DNA from: Oxyruncus cristatus
Lineage: Eukaryota; Chordata; Aves; Passeriformes; Cotingidae
NCBI GenBank assembly: GCA_013399855.1
Contig: VXAY01002202.1
Location: forward strand, 1 to 64,000
DNA: 64,000 bases
Direction: 5' to 3'
Position numbers and translations under genes: made by a program. Under the pieces are notes generated by a model. The model worked only from the letters and a program-made list of their open reading frames with translations, was not told the DNA's origin and searched no databases. Position 1 is the first letter of the stretch. Each line of letters starts with the position of its first letter. Below, in pieces: positions 13,001 to 24,000 of this stretch.

Positions 13001-14041
13001 CCCGAACTTCCTCACATGTGCCTTATTTTAAAACAACCCTCCAGCACCATAGCATACTTATCACATTGTCATTGTCATCAACATATGCTTCACTAAACAA
13101 ATCTTCACCAGAATGAAAAAAATAAAATGTGTCCCTTCACAACTGGGACAAACACCTACCATAACAGAGCCATTGAATGCATGGACCCTCTGCATGCACA
13201 CACATGCAAGGCACCAAAGACTGCTATAAAACTATGTAGTGCAAAGTGAACAGACCTTCAAATACCAGAAGAACTCATATATGAACCAGTACAAAACAGG
13301 ACATGCACTTAATGCAAGAACAATTTCCACAAAACATTTATTACATGTCTGATCACTCAATCTCTTTGTCAACAGAAACATACCAACTACTTCAAAAAGA
13401 TAAGCCTGAGGACTAAAACTTACAGCTTTGCCACATACTAAAAATCATGGACCTAACAATGACACATTATTTTTTCAATTGCATCCTCTCCCTAGATAAC
13501 TTCTCCATGTTCCACAGGTAATAATTATCTGTCTCTTCATCCCACAGAGCTAACAACTTGAATACCTCCAGCCTTGTTAGGAGCTTCTACAGTCCCACAG
13601 GTTAAAAAAGTCCCTCCCATTGTTTCTTAAACTGTATATTAAATGAACATAGTTAAATTAAACATAGCAACTATTTTCAATATGTAATATTTTATTTCAG
13701 TTTCGAAGAGATGGATTCATACCCAGGAACTGGCTTACTTTTCCGACATCACTTGCTTATAAAACTCACACGCACGCATACACATATTATCCAACCATAT
13801 ATAATGAAGACTTACAAATATATATTTGCATATTGTAATATATGTATGTATATACATATTTATGTATTTTTAAAAAATATATAAACTTCTTAATACACCT
13901 TATAAAAACCTCATCTTACAAAATCATTAAAATATTTTCAAAGCTTACATTATCACACCCCAAAAACACGGACTGGTTTATATAGGCAAGAAAAGATAAA
14001 AATCATTAAAAAATTGGAACTGTAAATAATAACGGCCTCAT
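10067..14041. other. About 4 kb without a recognised gene
   Basis: No exon, RNA gene or classified repeat that I can support. Open frames are at most 92 codons and overlap on both strands (for example 12254-12532 plus and 12418-12696 minus). Around 13790-13885 lies an AT-rich patch of ATATGTATATAC-like alternations. Conserved non-coding elements could be present but cannot be told from sequence alone. Confidence 0.5.
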
Positions 14042-14046
14042 CTCAT
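14042..14046 (+). repeat. 5-bp target-site duplication, left copy (CTCAT)
   Basis: CTCAT directly precedes the TG of the LTR and is repeated directly after the CA at 15136-15140. A 5-bp duplication is what ERVL-type (class III) integrases leave. ERVK types leave 6 bp and most gammaretrovirus-like ERV1 types leave 4. Confidence 0.85.
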
Positions 14047-14229
14047 TGTATTGGGTTTGGATGGCCAGGTTTTTGTGGCAGGGGAAGGGCTGCGGGTGTG
14101 GCACCTGTGAGAAGCTGCTGGAAGCTTCTCCTATGTCCAGCAGAGCCAATGCCAGCCGGTTCCAGGACAGACGTTCTGCTGGCCAAGGCCCAGCCAATCA
14201 GAGATGGTGGCAATGCCTCTGGCATAACA

Positions 14230-14237
14230 TATTTAAG
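14230..14237 (+). promoter_or_regulatory. TATA-like box of LTR copy A
   Basis: TATTTAAG, 183 bp into the LTR. The same box stands 185 bp into copy C (63031-63038), so its place is kept between copies. In a retroviral LTR it would set the U3/R boundary. Current activity is unknown. Confidence 0.55.
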
Positions 14238-14947
14238 AAGGAAAAAATACCCCTTATGGTGCAGATGTAATTGCACTCAGAGAAGATGTAAGAGGAACAA
14301 CTCTGCAGACACCAAGGTCAGTGTAGAAGGAGGGGGAGGAGGTGCTCCAGGCACCAGAGCAGAGACTCCCCTGCAGCCCATGGTGAACACCATGGTGAGG
14401 CAGCTCTGCCCCTGAAGCCCTTGGAGATCCATTGAGGTGCAGAGATCCACCTGCACAACATGGAGGAGACCCATGTCAGAGCAGGTGGATGCCTGGAAGA
14501 AAGCTGTGACCTCCCAGCCTGTGCTGGGACCCACAGACCCCTGGAGAGAGGAGCCCATGTTGGAGCAGGTTTCCTGGTAGGGCATATGACCCTGTGGAGA
14601 ATCCATGCCAGAGCAGGCTAGAAGGACTGCACCCTGTGGAAAGGGACCCATGATGGAGCACTTCAGGAAAAACTGTAGCTCATGGAAAGGACTCACAATG
14701 TAGAAGTTCATGAAGGACTGTCTCTGTCTCCTGTAGGAGGGAGCCAGAGGGGAGAAGAGGAAGGACTCCTCTCCCTGAGTACCAGCAGATACAACTTGTG
14801 ATGAGCTCATCACAAGTAACCCCCATTCCCCATCTCCCTCTGAGTCCGTGGGGGGAGGAGGTAGAGCCTGAGAGGAGGTAGAGCTGGCAGAAAGGTGTTT
14901 TTAAGATTTGTTTTACTTCTCATTATCCTGCTCCAATTTTGACTGGC

Positions 14948-14953
14948 AATAAT
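14948..14953 (+). promoter_or_regulatory. Decayed poly-A signal of LTR copy A
   Basis: AATAAT stands where copy C has AATAAA (63707-63712) and copy D has AATAAA on the minus strand (45315-45320), each followed by a 'tgaaattaatt'-like block. The last base has mutated here, which would weaken 3'-end formation. Confidence 0.55.
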
Positions 14954-15135
14954 TTCAATTAATTTCCCCAAGTGGAGTTTGCTTTGCCTATGACAGTAAG
15001 CGGTTAGAGATCTTTCCCTGTCATATCAACTCAGGGGCCTTTTGTTGTATTTTCTCTCCCCTGTCCAGTTGTGGAAGGGACTGATAGAGTGGCTTTGGTG
15101 GGTACCTGCCATCCAGACAGGGTCAACCCACCGCA

Positions 15136-15140
15136 CTCAT
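15136..15140 (+). repeat. 5-bp target-site duplication, right copy (CTCAT)
   Basis: Identical to the five bases in front of the LTR, which shows that the whole LTR between them is one insertion. Confidence 0.85.
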
Positions 15141-15189
15141 TCATCCCCCCTACCCTGGGGGAGGACACCATACCCTTAGAGTATTCTTG

Positions 15190-15985
15190 ATGCAGATTTG
15201 CCTTACATATTTTAAGCCTAAAGAGACCCAGATGCCCTACAGTTTTTCCAAGTATTTAGCTGTGTTATATATAGGGTGTTTTACCCCCAATTCTCAGTGT
15301 TACGGAGTATGCTGATTATTTCTGTTCTATTTGTTATCCTTTGGAAAACAGAACCATCATTGGTCATAGTAATCTTTTCTACCTTTTTTTTTTTTTTTTG
15401 CAATATTATTGACATATATACCTCTCAACCTCTCTATTCAGCACTAAGAAATGTTCTTTTGTCCTTCTAATATCTGGTGCTGGTTATTGTTCGTCTCCTC
15501 TGGAGGCTGTCCAACTCATCTACTTCTTTCTTTAACCCTAATGCCCAAGACCAGACAAAATACTTCTGTGATATCCCACTCACTGAAAAAAAGCTCAGTA
15601 GCAACTCCCATGTGTTGCAGATGACATTCATGTCTGCATTTCCCAAGGCTATTTGCTCTTTTTTATGCAGAAGAATCACATCATTAATTAATTTCAATTT
15701 GTGGTCTTTTCTAACACCCAGATATATTTATACACTACTGCTGCCTACACATTGATTTCCTATTTTTTTACATAAACATTTGATTCCTCATTTCTAAGTT
15801 GTAGTAGTTAGCATTTGTCTTTATTGATCTTCATCTTATTGACTGAAAAACATTACTCCAATTTATCACTCATTTTGATTCGACACTAAGAAGCACTTAG
15901 TACTTCTAGCATCTCCATGCTACCCACAAAACTACAAAAATGCTTTCTATTGCAAAGGATCTTTTTACCATTCTCTAGTTGCATG
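15190..15985 (-). mobile_element. Ancient CR1-type LINE relic, ORF2 C-terminal region
   Basis: Read on the minus strand, this carries the reverse-transcriptase tail of an old CR1 lineage of the type common in turtles and crocodilians. Plus-strand blocks that mark it are 'gctatttgctcttttttatg', 'caatttgtggtcttttct', 'aacacccagatatatttat', 'tagcatttgtctttattga' and 'cttcatcttattgactgaa', all in the family's antisense order. The part 15190-15270 looks like its 3' UTR ('ttttaagcctaaagagacc'). Divergence is much higher than in the avian CR1 copies at 9150 and 20366, and the frame is broken many times. The 76-codon frame at 15467-15697 is a residue of it. T16 at 15384-15399 interrupts it. Confidence 0.75.
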
Positions 15986-17034
15986 TTATTATACTCATGG
16001 ATCACAGGGAATATCCAGTCCTCTACGTTTAATGAATTTTGTGATCACAATTGAGTTCATGGAATGTAGAATATCTGAGTATGGTATATATATTTAATCT
16101 TTTACCAAAAGTGCTCATACAGCACTGGAAAGAGAACTGATACTAAATACTTCAAAAACAAAGATAATTCAGTATGAAAAGAAAAACAAAAAAAAAAAGT
16201 TTGTAAAGGAGAAGAAACAGAACTAACTCAGAAAGCACAGATTATGGCAAAGAATAGAAACAGCCATATCTTTCTATAACATGGAAACACACTGCAAATC
16301 AAAAACTGACAAGTAATCCCAGATAAACACAAAAATCCACAGAAGAAAGGAGAAAAAAAACCCCACCATCTAATACAAAACCAAACCTGTCTACAGGAAA
16401 TTCCACAAATCTGTCACCGAATCCACAATTAGAGGTCAATACAACCACCAAAGTAGATTTTTGGAAAACTCTGTTCTACTTTTAGATTTTTAAATAAATA
16501 CTTAAAATTACATAGGTAGGAACCGGTCAGTACATAATTTTTGAAAAAAAAAAATAATCTATTGAGCTAGATAAGCTTTTCATATTGAGGAAAAACAAAT
16601 TTTAAAAAGAGTGTACATGATAATTTTACACAGCCTCGAGTTTCTTTCATAATGGTGCAGTTCCAGGAAGTGGAGGAATAGAAAAGGAGATAGAGACAGA
16701 AGGAGATAATTCAAAAGAGACAACTGTCAACCACATCATCTCCAGAACAGGAAGGTCAGCAGGAAAAAGTAGAGGTGTTACAACTGAAGAAAGAAATTTA
16801 GCTGAATAAAAGGGTATGTTAAAAGATTTTTTAACTGACAAGGATGGAGAACAGATAAGTAGATCAAATAACAAAAGAATGCATATAAATACCCCAAAAT
16901 GCTGTCTTTCCAGTGAGTACAATAAACATTCCTCCATTCTAAATCCTATGCAACACTTACAGTAAATGACAGCATTTTTGGTTAAAATCTCCCAAAACAC
17001 CATTCAAATATGATTCATTTATCTTTATTAAATC
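15986..17034. other. Stretch without a recognised gene
   Basis: No family or coding signal recognised. The 118-codon minus-strand open frame at 16647-17003 has no domain I know and a composition typical of chance frames in AT-rich DNA. Confidence 0.5.
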
Positions 17035-17150
17035 TCTAGAAGGTAACTATAGTTTGTACCACTTCACTAATGGATTGACAGACAATGTGCCTTGCCCAGT
17101 CTCATACAATAACTGTGGCAGGATGAAACTCTTTTAAATTCCAACTCGCT
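17035..17150 (-). repeat. MIR-like ancient SINE fragment
   Basis: The plus strand shows 'gtgccttgcccagtctcat' followed by 'aactgtggcaggatgaaac', the antisense of the MIR core ('gtgacttgcccaaggtcac' ... 'agtggcagagctggg'). Diverged, boundaries approximate. Confidence 0.45.
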
Positions 17151-20100
17151 TCATCATCTATAATATCATCTTTCCTCTACACTTTTCCAAGGATTTTCTG
17201 AAAACTGGCAGTAACAACACCACCTAGAGCAAAATATTCTGTTTTCATGATGCACCCTCAACTGTGCCACTAGGAGGTACGAAAACAGTGTAATACAATC
17301 CACTTCCTTTGGAATAAAAGACCTACTGAAAAAATGTATGTATAGGTGGGTAGCTAAAGCTTGGCAGTATCGAAAATAGATGCATATATGTCCTGCCAAT
17401 TTTACTATGCATCAGCCAAGTGGATACCAAACAGCCCAACTCACATTCATGGCAAAACGTAAGTCAACTCAATCAACAGTAGAATTAATTGCTTAAGAAC
17501 AGTTCATCTACACTGATCTTTGGCAGTCACCTTCAAATCCTTCCTCCAAGAGCAAATTTGTTTACTTGTTAAATCAAAGAAGAGGAGGATTGAAAGGTTT
17601 CTGTGTTAAGCACTTCAAAATGACTATAAATGATGCATTCTGTAACCACTGAATGAAACAGTTCTGGAATTAACAATTCAAGCATTTCACAAGTTAAGGA
17701 GTAAAAAATTTGTTTCACCACGGGGAGCCACAAAGCAGTTAGTACATTGAAATATATGAATGCAGGAAAACCTATCAGTATGAATAAGCAGTAAGCAAAC
17801 TAACAGTTTTCTAGGAACCTCAGGTCCTACATTTGATGGATCATTGATCCTTAATACTTCTCCATAACTCAGCACTTACTAATAAATGAGCAGTAAAGTC
17901 CCATCTATTACTGTTAGAATTGGATGCTGGCACAATAGGCTGACACACGTTTACACCTACACAAGCACATGGATTTTTTTCACTGCTGCCATGCACTGAG
18001 CAGGGTACAGTGATCAGCTGCTGCCTGGAAAGGAGCTGATACTGCAGTGCAGTGCAGCACTCAAGAGTTGCTACTGTCTTGTTTTGAAGCTGTTGCTTTT
18101 GAGAGTAAGGATGGACTGAGATATGCTACGCCTCTCTCCCAAACCCAGTGTGAGATTCTGATGTTTTTCTCTCTCTCTCTTGACAGGAAAAATAAATAAA
18201 TAATGATGAAAAATGCGTGCAGATTCTAACTGGTAAAATGTCATTTCTGCCTGTGTGCTGAGAGCACAACAGACTACTTATAGAACAATGTTTCTTCATG
18301 TTAATTTACCCTTGGAAACTCAGACTGAGGAAGGCACTGCTATTGCTCGGTGCAGAACTAAAGCTAGCTTAGGGAGAGACTTCCAATTTTGAGAATCTCT
18401 GAGATTTCAATATTATTCCCACTTTGAAACAAAACTTCAAACCAAAGCTACCTCTTGACAAACAAGATGTAGGAGCTTTATAAGCATTGGAAAACTGGGG
18501 AAAACAGCATGGTTCAAAGAAGATGAGCACTTTGACTTGAAAATCGACTTCAAGTCATCAGTTAGTGTATAAAGGATATAGTTTTTACGCACCAGTTTCT
18601 TCTTTGCCCATGGCTACAATCAATTACGTGTTTTAAGACACTATAAGACTACTTGTTTCTTGAGACTAATGCAAGTCACATGAAGAGTCTTAAGAATTAA
18701 TGAGAATATTTTCTCCTGATCCACGACAAGTAATTCAGTATACTGTACTTAAGGAAAATAAAAATGCTATTTCAAGAACCCCTCAAAAAGACATATATGG
18801 CCTCTTACTCCCCAAAAAGACTGACCCTGAAGTCATGACAATTGTTCTAAGAGAAGGCTTAGTCTACCTCGTGACCTTTTTAGCTTTGCTCATCTTCTCT
18901 ACCACAACTTCAGGTTGAAAAATCAAAATTTAATGCACTCTAATATGCACATATCTCTGGCTGCTCCACAGGAGATTCCACTGACCCACTGTTCACCCTC
19001 AAGTTCAGAGAAATGCCATTCATCTCCTATTGCTATCCTTACTCTTTGCTATCCTGTATCGGGGCTACTAAACAGAGCTATCATATGGTTAAACAATAAA
19101 GAAAAAAAACGTGGATCTTACATAGAGATAGAAGCTCATGGAGCATCAAGAGACAAGCAAGCTGTGCTGCTGCATCTGAAGCTACAGTTTTTAACCAGTG
19201 CCTTTTCCATTTCCACACATTTGGAAACAGCATGAGAACTTCTGCTAGTCAGTGCTATTGCAAATTCCCTACACACATTCACACACATCAAATCCTGATT
19301 CAGTAACAACAGACTAAACCTCAGCCACCCCCAAATACTCATTCCCTTCATTGCTTGAGCAGCCCTGAATTGCTATCCACCTTCTTTCATACTGTACTTG
19401 TACCACTGACCTCAGTTCCTCCCTTTTGCATACCAAAATCCATGTCCTGTCAGCCACCCACACATTGCTGCTCCCCCTCTCAGAAGGATTTTAGTATTCC
19501 TTGCAGTTCCCATCTTCTATTTCATGTTTCTTGTGCTGTGGACAGTGCTTATAGGCAGCTCTTACCCTCAGGTTCTGCAGGAAATAATCTGCTACTGTAA
19601 ATTAAAACTACTCAGTTAATTCCATGGTAAAGAGCTCATATTTGGATGGAATGGTGAGACAGACCACGATACCTGGAACAAATAATCCAAGATGTCTTAG
19701 GAATATAAAACTGGTGCTCCAACCTGAGGATCCAAAAGAAGCCTGGAAGGATGAACACAGGACCAGAGAAAAGACACTACAGTGGCTTTCTTTAATAGAA
19801 CCATCTTTTACCATAAACATTTTAAGGTTGTTATTAATGAGTGTTTTTTGGTCCTCACCTCTGCAAGCTCATTAGAAGACTAAAATAAAATAAATAATCT
19901 TCTTCCAAGGAGCTAGACACTCAACAATTTTAACTTTGGATCTCCTGCAACACTGAAGGTCTGATATCACAAATATCAACAACTTGTTACTCCATTGACT
20001 CATATTCTTTGTCATATAAGCATGCTGGGAAGAAAATTACTTTAAGCTGTAGTAAAATTACACACCTTTCTCACATACTTCCCACATTCTCAAATGATCA

Positions 20101-20365
20101 TGAGAGGTGGTAGGCAATAGATAATTGGGTCCATAGTGACTACCAAGTCCAAATGAGGACATTTACTTGTTTGAAGCCAGCAGGAAGTTTAGATCTAAAC
20201 TTCAGCAGTACATACGCCTCCCCTATAAAGCAATTAAGCCAGCTTATAAGTCATAGGCTACTGAGTCTGTTGACTCTGGCTTGCAGAACTTCAGAATACT
20301 GCAAGGATGTGAAACATGATGGACTTCAATTCATCCCTAAGTGAGATGAAGACAGAAGCAAGTTT
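17151..20365. other. About 3.2 kb without a recognised gene
   Basis: No gene recognised. The 72-codon plus-strand frame at 18700-18918 and the 106-codon frame at 18915-19235 show no domain and have overlapping frames on the other strand. A small GCAGT repeat (ctgcagtgcagtgcagcac) lies near 18043-18060. Confidence 0.5.
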
Positions 20366-20980
20366 ATCATAGAATCACAGAATTACAGAATCACAGAATG
20401 AACCAGGTTGGAAAAGACCTCCGAGATCATCAAGTCTGACCCTTGATCCAACACCGCCGTGGTTACTAGACCATAGCACTAAGTGCCACATCCAGTCTCA
20501 GCTTAAAAACCTCGAGGGACAGAGAATCCACCACCTCCCTGGGCAGCCCTCCAATGGCTGATTACCCTCTCTGTAAAAAATGTTTTCCTAATATTCAACC
20601 CAAACATCCCCTGGCACAGCTTAAGACCATGCCCTCTTGTCTTACTGATAGCTGCCTGGAAGAAGAGACCAACGCCCACCCAGCTACAACCCCCTCCAGG
20701 CTAAACAACCCCAGCTCCTTCAGCCTCTCCTCATAGGACTTGTGCTCAAGTCCCTTCACCAGCCTGGTTGCTCTTCTCTGGACCTGCTCCAGCACCTCAA
20801 TATCCCTCCTGAACTGAGGGGCCCAGAACTGGACACAGCACTCCAGGTGTGGCCTCACCAGTGCTGAGTACAGGGGTAGAATCACTTCCCTGTTCCTGCT
20901 GGCCACACTGTTCCTGATCCAGGCCAGGATGCCATTGGCCTTCTTGGCCACCTGGGCACACTGCTGGCTCATGTTCAGCC
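20366..20980 (-). mobile_element. CR1 LINE, 5'-truncated, ORF2 C-terminus plus 3' UTR
   Basis: On the plus strand it starts with the antisense of the CR1 tail ('tcatagaatcacagaatta', then 'ggttggaaaagacctccga', 'gagatcatcaagtc') and continues into the ORF2 C-terminus. The minus-strand frame 20595-20972 (125 codons) carries the family signature from its first residues: '[20 protein letters not shown]', '[20 protein letters not shown]', '[20 protein letters not shown]'. That frame is intact over the fragment, so this copy is less decayed than the one at 9150-10066. The polymerase core and endonuclease are missing by 5' truncation, so it cannot transpose. Confidence 0.95.
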
Positions 20981-23787
20981 TAAAGTTTAAGTGTATAAAC
21001 CCCTACTAGAAAAATTGTGGGAAACTAAGACAGTACCTGTGCTTTTGTGTTGACATACCATACACTGTTCCACCCAAAATGAGGTGTCTCCTCTATGATA
21101 CAAACTTCAGGGAAGAAAAAAGCGATTTCACCTCCTACAGTGCAAGTGATTTCTAGGACCACTTAACTCTTTTTTTTCCCCCATATTATTTTTTTTTTTT
21201 TTTACTTGAAGAACTGAATACATTCTTTGATTGCAAAGCTTTGTTCCCAACACTGAGTTCAGAATACACAGAAGATCACTTACGGAGCCAGATGGGGTAA
21301 AGTGTTCCTTTACATAAATCTAAAAAATAATTTATAAGACCGTTTCATGAACACACACGAACTACCAAAGTTTGGAGTTTTTCACAGATGGGATTCTGGC
21401 TTGAACTCTTCATTGATATTAAAATTACCATTAACCAACAGAAATTACTTCCCCATAGTGAGGGAAAGGGGTTTTCCTGGCAGTCAGAGACTATTGCTAA
21501 AGGCTGCAGTCACGGCCAGGGACAGCAGCTGAACTATGCCAGGTCTGTGCTCAATTTTATCATTTTTACTTCATTGTGTTGCTTGTTTTCACACTTCTAA
21601 AGGTGTCTTTCTATAACAGTTACTTTCATAATAAAAGCCTGACTGTGATCAAAATGTTGAGGCAATTTCTTCATGAATTGCTCACAGTGGGCATAGCTTG
21701 ACATTTGATGCATTTTAGAGGTTGCATCAGAACCAAGAGAATACACTTTGAGACTTGACTTCATATTCAACTTTCTCTATGTGATAGGAGAAGATAAGTT
21801 TAGGAAATTTGGGCAAAAAAAAGATTCAGGAACAAAAACCCCCTTCCCAAAAACTGCTGAATTTAGACAGAAAGACCCTTATGCCAAAGAAAGTAACAAG
21901 CTACTAATTTTTTACTAAAAAGTAAAAAAGCTCAAAATCTCCTTGACCTTCTTGCTTAACATATTTCATCTTAAGGTTTTTAGATACTGAGAGAAAGCAA
22001 GAATGATTTTAAAAATTGCTGCTATTAACACTATAGAACTCAAAACATTTTCCATCATACAAAGAGGTATATTCTCATGTGGATTAGAAATGTTAAGGAA
22101 AGACAGCAAGTTCAGGTTCACAGTGAAAGACAACACTACGGAGAGAACATTATCCAGGTCATTATATGAATAAAATAGCCCAGAAATACCTGGGGAATAT
22201 TTTTCTAATAAAGCAAATACATATTTTCAGTCCACAATCACAAGCAATATAAAAGACAGACACCAGAATGTGTGCCAAGTTTTATGTAAAACCCTAAGAA
22301 TTCTGCAATTTATCACATTTAAAACAACATATGCTTTATACAGTAACAAGAATCTGACTTTACCTTACATTTCTAACATTTTTATTACACTTTGGTCCAA
22401 TAATCCATCTGTGATCCTCCTAATACTCTAACTACTACAGTATTCTACCACAATGTTTTATGAATTTTAAAATTTTGTCTTTTAAAATTAATTTATAACT
22501 CAGGAAGATTACTCCAACTCTCATTTAGGGAAAAGAAAAAGTTCTATGAAACAAAAATGAAGGGGCAGAAGTCAAAAGCTTTCTGGCTAGAATTTACTGA
22601 CTCAAACCCTCCCCCCCAAAACAACAAACGGGATGTAAACAAAAGTAACTAAATGTTTTATTTCAACTAAATATGTTCTATATATATATTCCATATGTGT
22701 ATCCATATACCTATATATAACTGCATACACTTAAACTGCTGGGAGATTAGATAAAAAACTGAGCTCAATTATACTATAAAAACAGAATCCACAAAATAAC
22801 TTTTGATTAAAAGACTAACTGTAAACTTACCCCTGCACTTTCTTCCTTATGTTACCCAGTTGTGTTTCCATGGTTACTCAATTTTAGAAATCAATTAGTC
22901 TTACTGGAACATGAATAATGATAACATTCCTTTATCAATACATTTTATGGAAAGATCAACCAGGCTAGATTTCTACATATTACAAAATAATTTTTCCTTA
23001 TTTTTTCATTATTATTTTAATTCTACATTAGGCACACATATAAGCAAAGCAAACTAGTGGAAAAGAATGTCAGAGAAATATTGCAATTAAAATTGAGTTC
23101 AAACTTTAATTAAAATCCCAAATTTAAGTAATAACTTTCTCAATTTCTTTTTAATGAATGTTTATCTTTATTAAAGATGTTTTTGTAAGCTTATAGCACT
23201 GACATTCGAAAGCGAAAGGGAGAAAGAAGTGTTTATGTTTGATATAAGCATGGCTTTGTAGTTTACAGAAAGTAGTCCAAGCAACTACTACTCTTGATTG
23301 AAGCTTCATAATAGACGCAAGTTACTATTTTAATTCTGTTGCTAAATAGATCACAATAAAAGATTTGTTCAAGTTCTTAGCTGAAATTTGTCAGTTTTAG
23401 CATGCACACAGACACAAAGCTATCAGCAAATCTGGGTTGTCAATGATACAGATGCATAGAAAGAACCCTTTTTTTCTGAGCCACCATTTTCAAAGCATTA
23501 CTCATTTAAAAACATCATTCCATGCTGAAGGGTAGTAGGGATAAAGAAAGGGGCCGAGAGTACAGAATCAGTGCTTTAAGCAGCTCAAAGACCAGGGTTA
23601 AGTGCTTCCTCCTTTTCTTTCCCAAAGGTATCACCTATATGAGTGCATTTATTTAAACATTATTTTGCAGGCACTAGAAAATACCTCTAAGTGTATTGTT
23701 TCAATGTAAGCCATTTACATCTTCCTTTTAAAGAGACAAACTTTTTTACAACTCCAGTGACTGCCACAATTTTTGAACTGTGATTAC
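20981..23787. other. About 2.8 kb without a recognised gene
   Basis: AT-rich unique-looking DNA. T15 at 21189-21203 and an AT-alternating patch at about 22678-22735 are the only simple features. Open frames are at most 70 codons. Confidence 0.5.
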
Positions 23788-23981
23788 GAGTGGTTTATAT
23801 ATCAGCCAGTTCCCTCAGGACTCTGGGATGCATCTCATTGGGTCCCAGGGACTTGGGTTCAAGGTGGATTCAAACGGGATCTTCCCCTACAATGGGAGGA
23901 ACTTTCATTCTCCCAGTCCCTGCCCTGAGTTTGAGGGCCTTGAGAGATGTGGATAAAGAAATTACCACAGAAAACTGAAAG
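23788..23981 (-). mobile_element. CR1 LINE ORF2 fragment (early reverse-transcriptase region)
   Basis: Read on the minus strand, the translation contains 'PPIVGEDPV', then 'GPNEMHPRVLRELADI', which matches the start of the CR1 reverse transcriptase (the family motif is GPDEMHPRVLRELAD). A stop within the frame shows decay. This fragment comes from a different part of ORF2 than the other copies, about 1 kb upstream of the C-terminus, and has no CR1 3' end of its own. It is therefore a remnant left after deletion. A 19-nt poly-A abuts its right side on the plus strand. Confidence 0.85.
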
Positions 23982-24000
23982 AAAAAAAAAAAAAAAAAAA
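23982..24000. repeat. poly-A homopolymer (19 nt)
   Basis: Uninterrupted A19 next to the CR1 fragment. CR1 elements do not end in poly-A, and it lies at the coding 5' side of that fragment, so it is not the element's tail. Confidence 0.9.

Larger units (their letters stand above)
14047..15135 (+). mobile_element. Solo LTR, avian ERVL-like (copy A, complete)
   Basis: A complete 1,089-bp LTR. It starts TGTATTGGGTTTGGATGGC and ends in CAACCCACCGCA, so the two ends form an imperfect inverted repeat (TGTATTGGGTT against TGCGGTGGGTT). The 5-bp duplication CTCAT flanks it on both sides. Inside are a TATA-like box (14230-14237), a set of degenerate repeats around 'ccatgNNggagcagg' motifs (about 14470-14660) and a decayed poly-A signal (AATAAT, 14948-14953). 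No gag, pol or env sequence lies on either side, so this is the product of recombination between the two LTRs of a provirus. A 178-codon open frame runs antisense through it (14277-14813) and is not taken as a gene. Family name not assigned without a database. Confidence 0.9.

Noticed and set aside
18700..18918. 72-codon plus-strand frame with a hydrophobic C-terminus, as a small membrane protein
   Set aside because: Single ORF of a length expected by chance, with no recognised relative, promoter or splice context.
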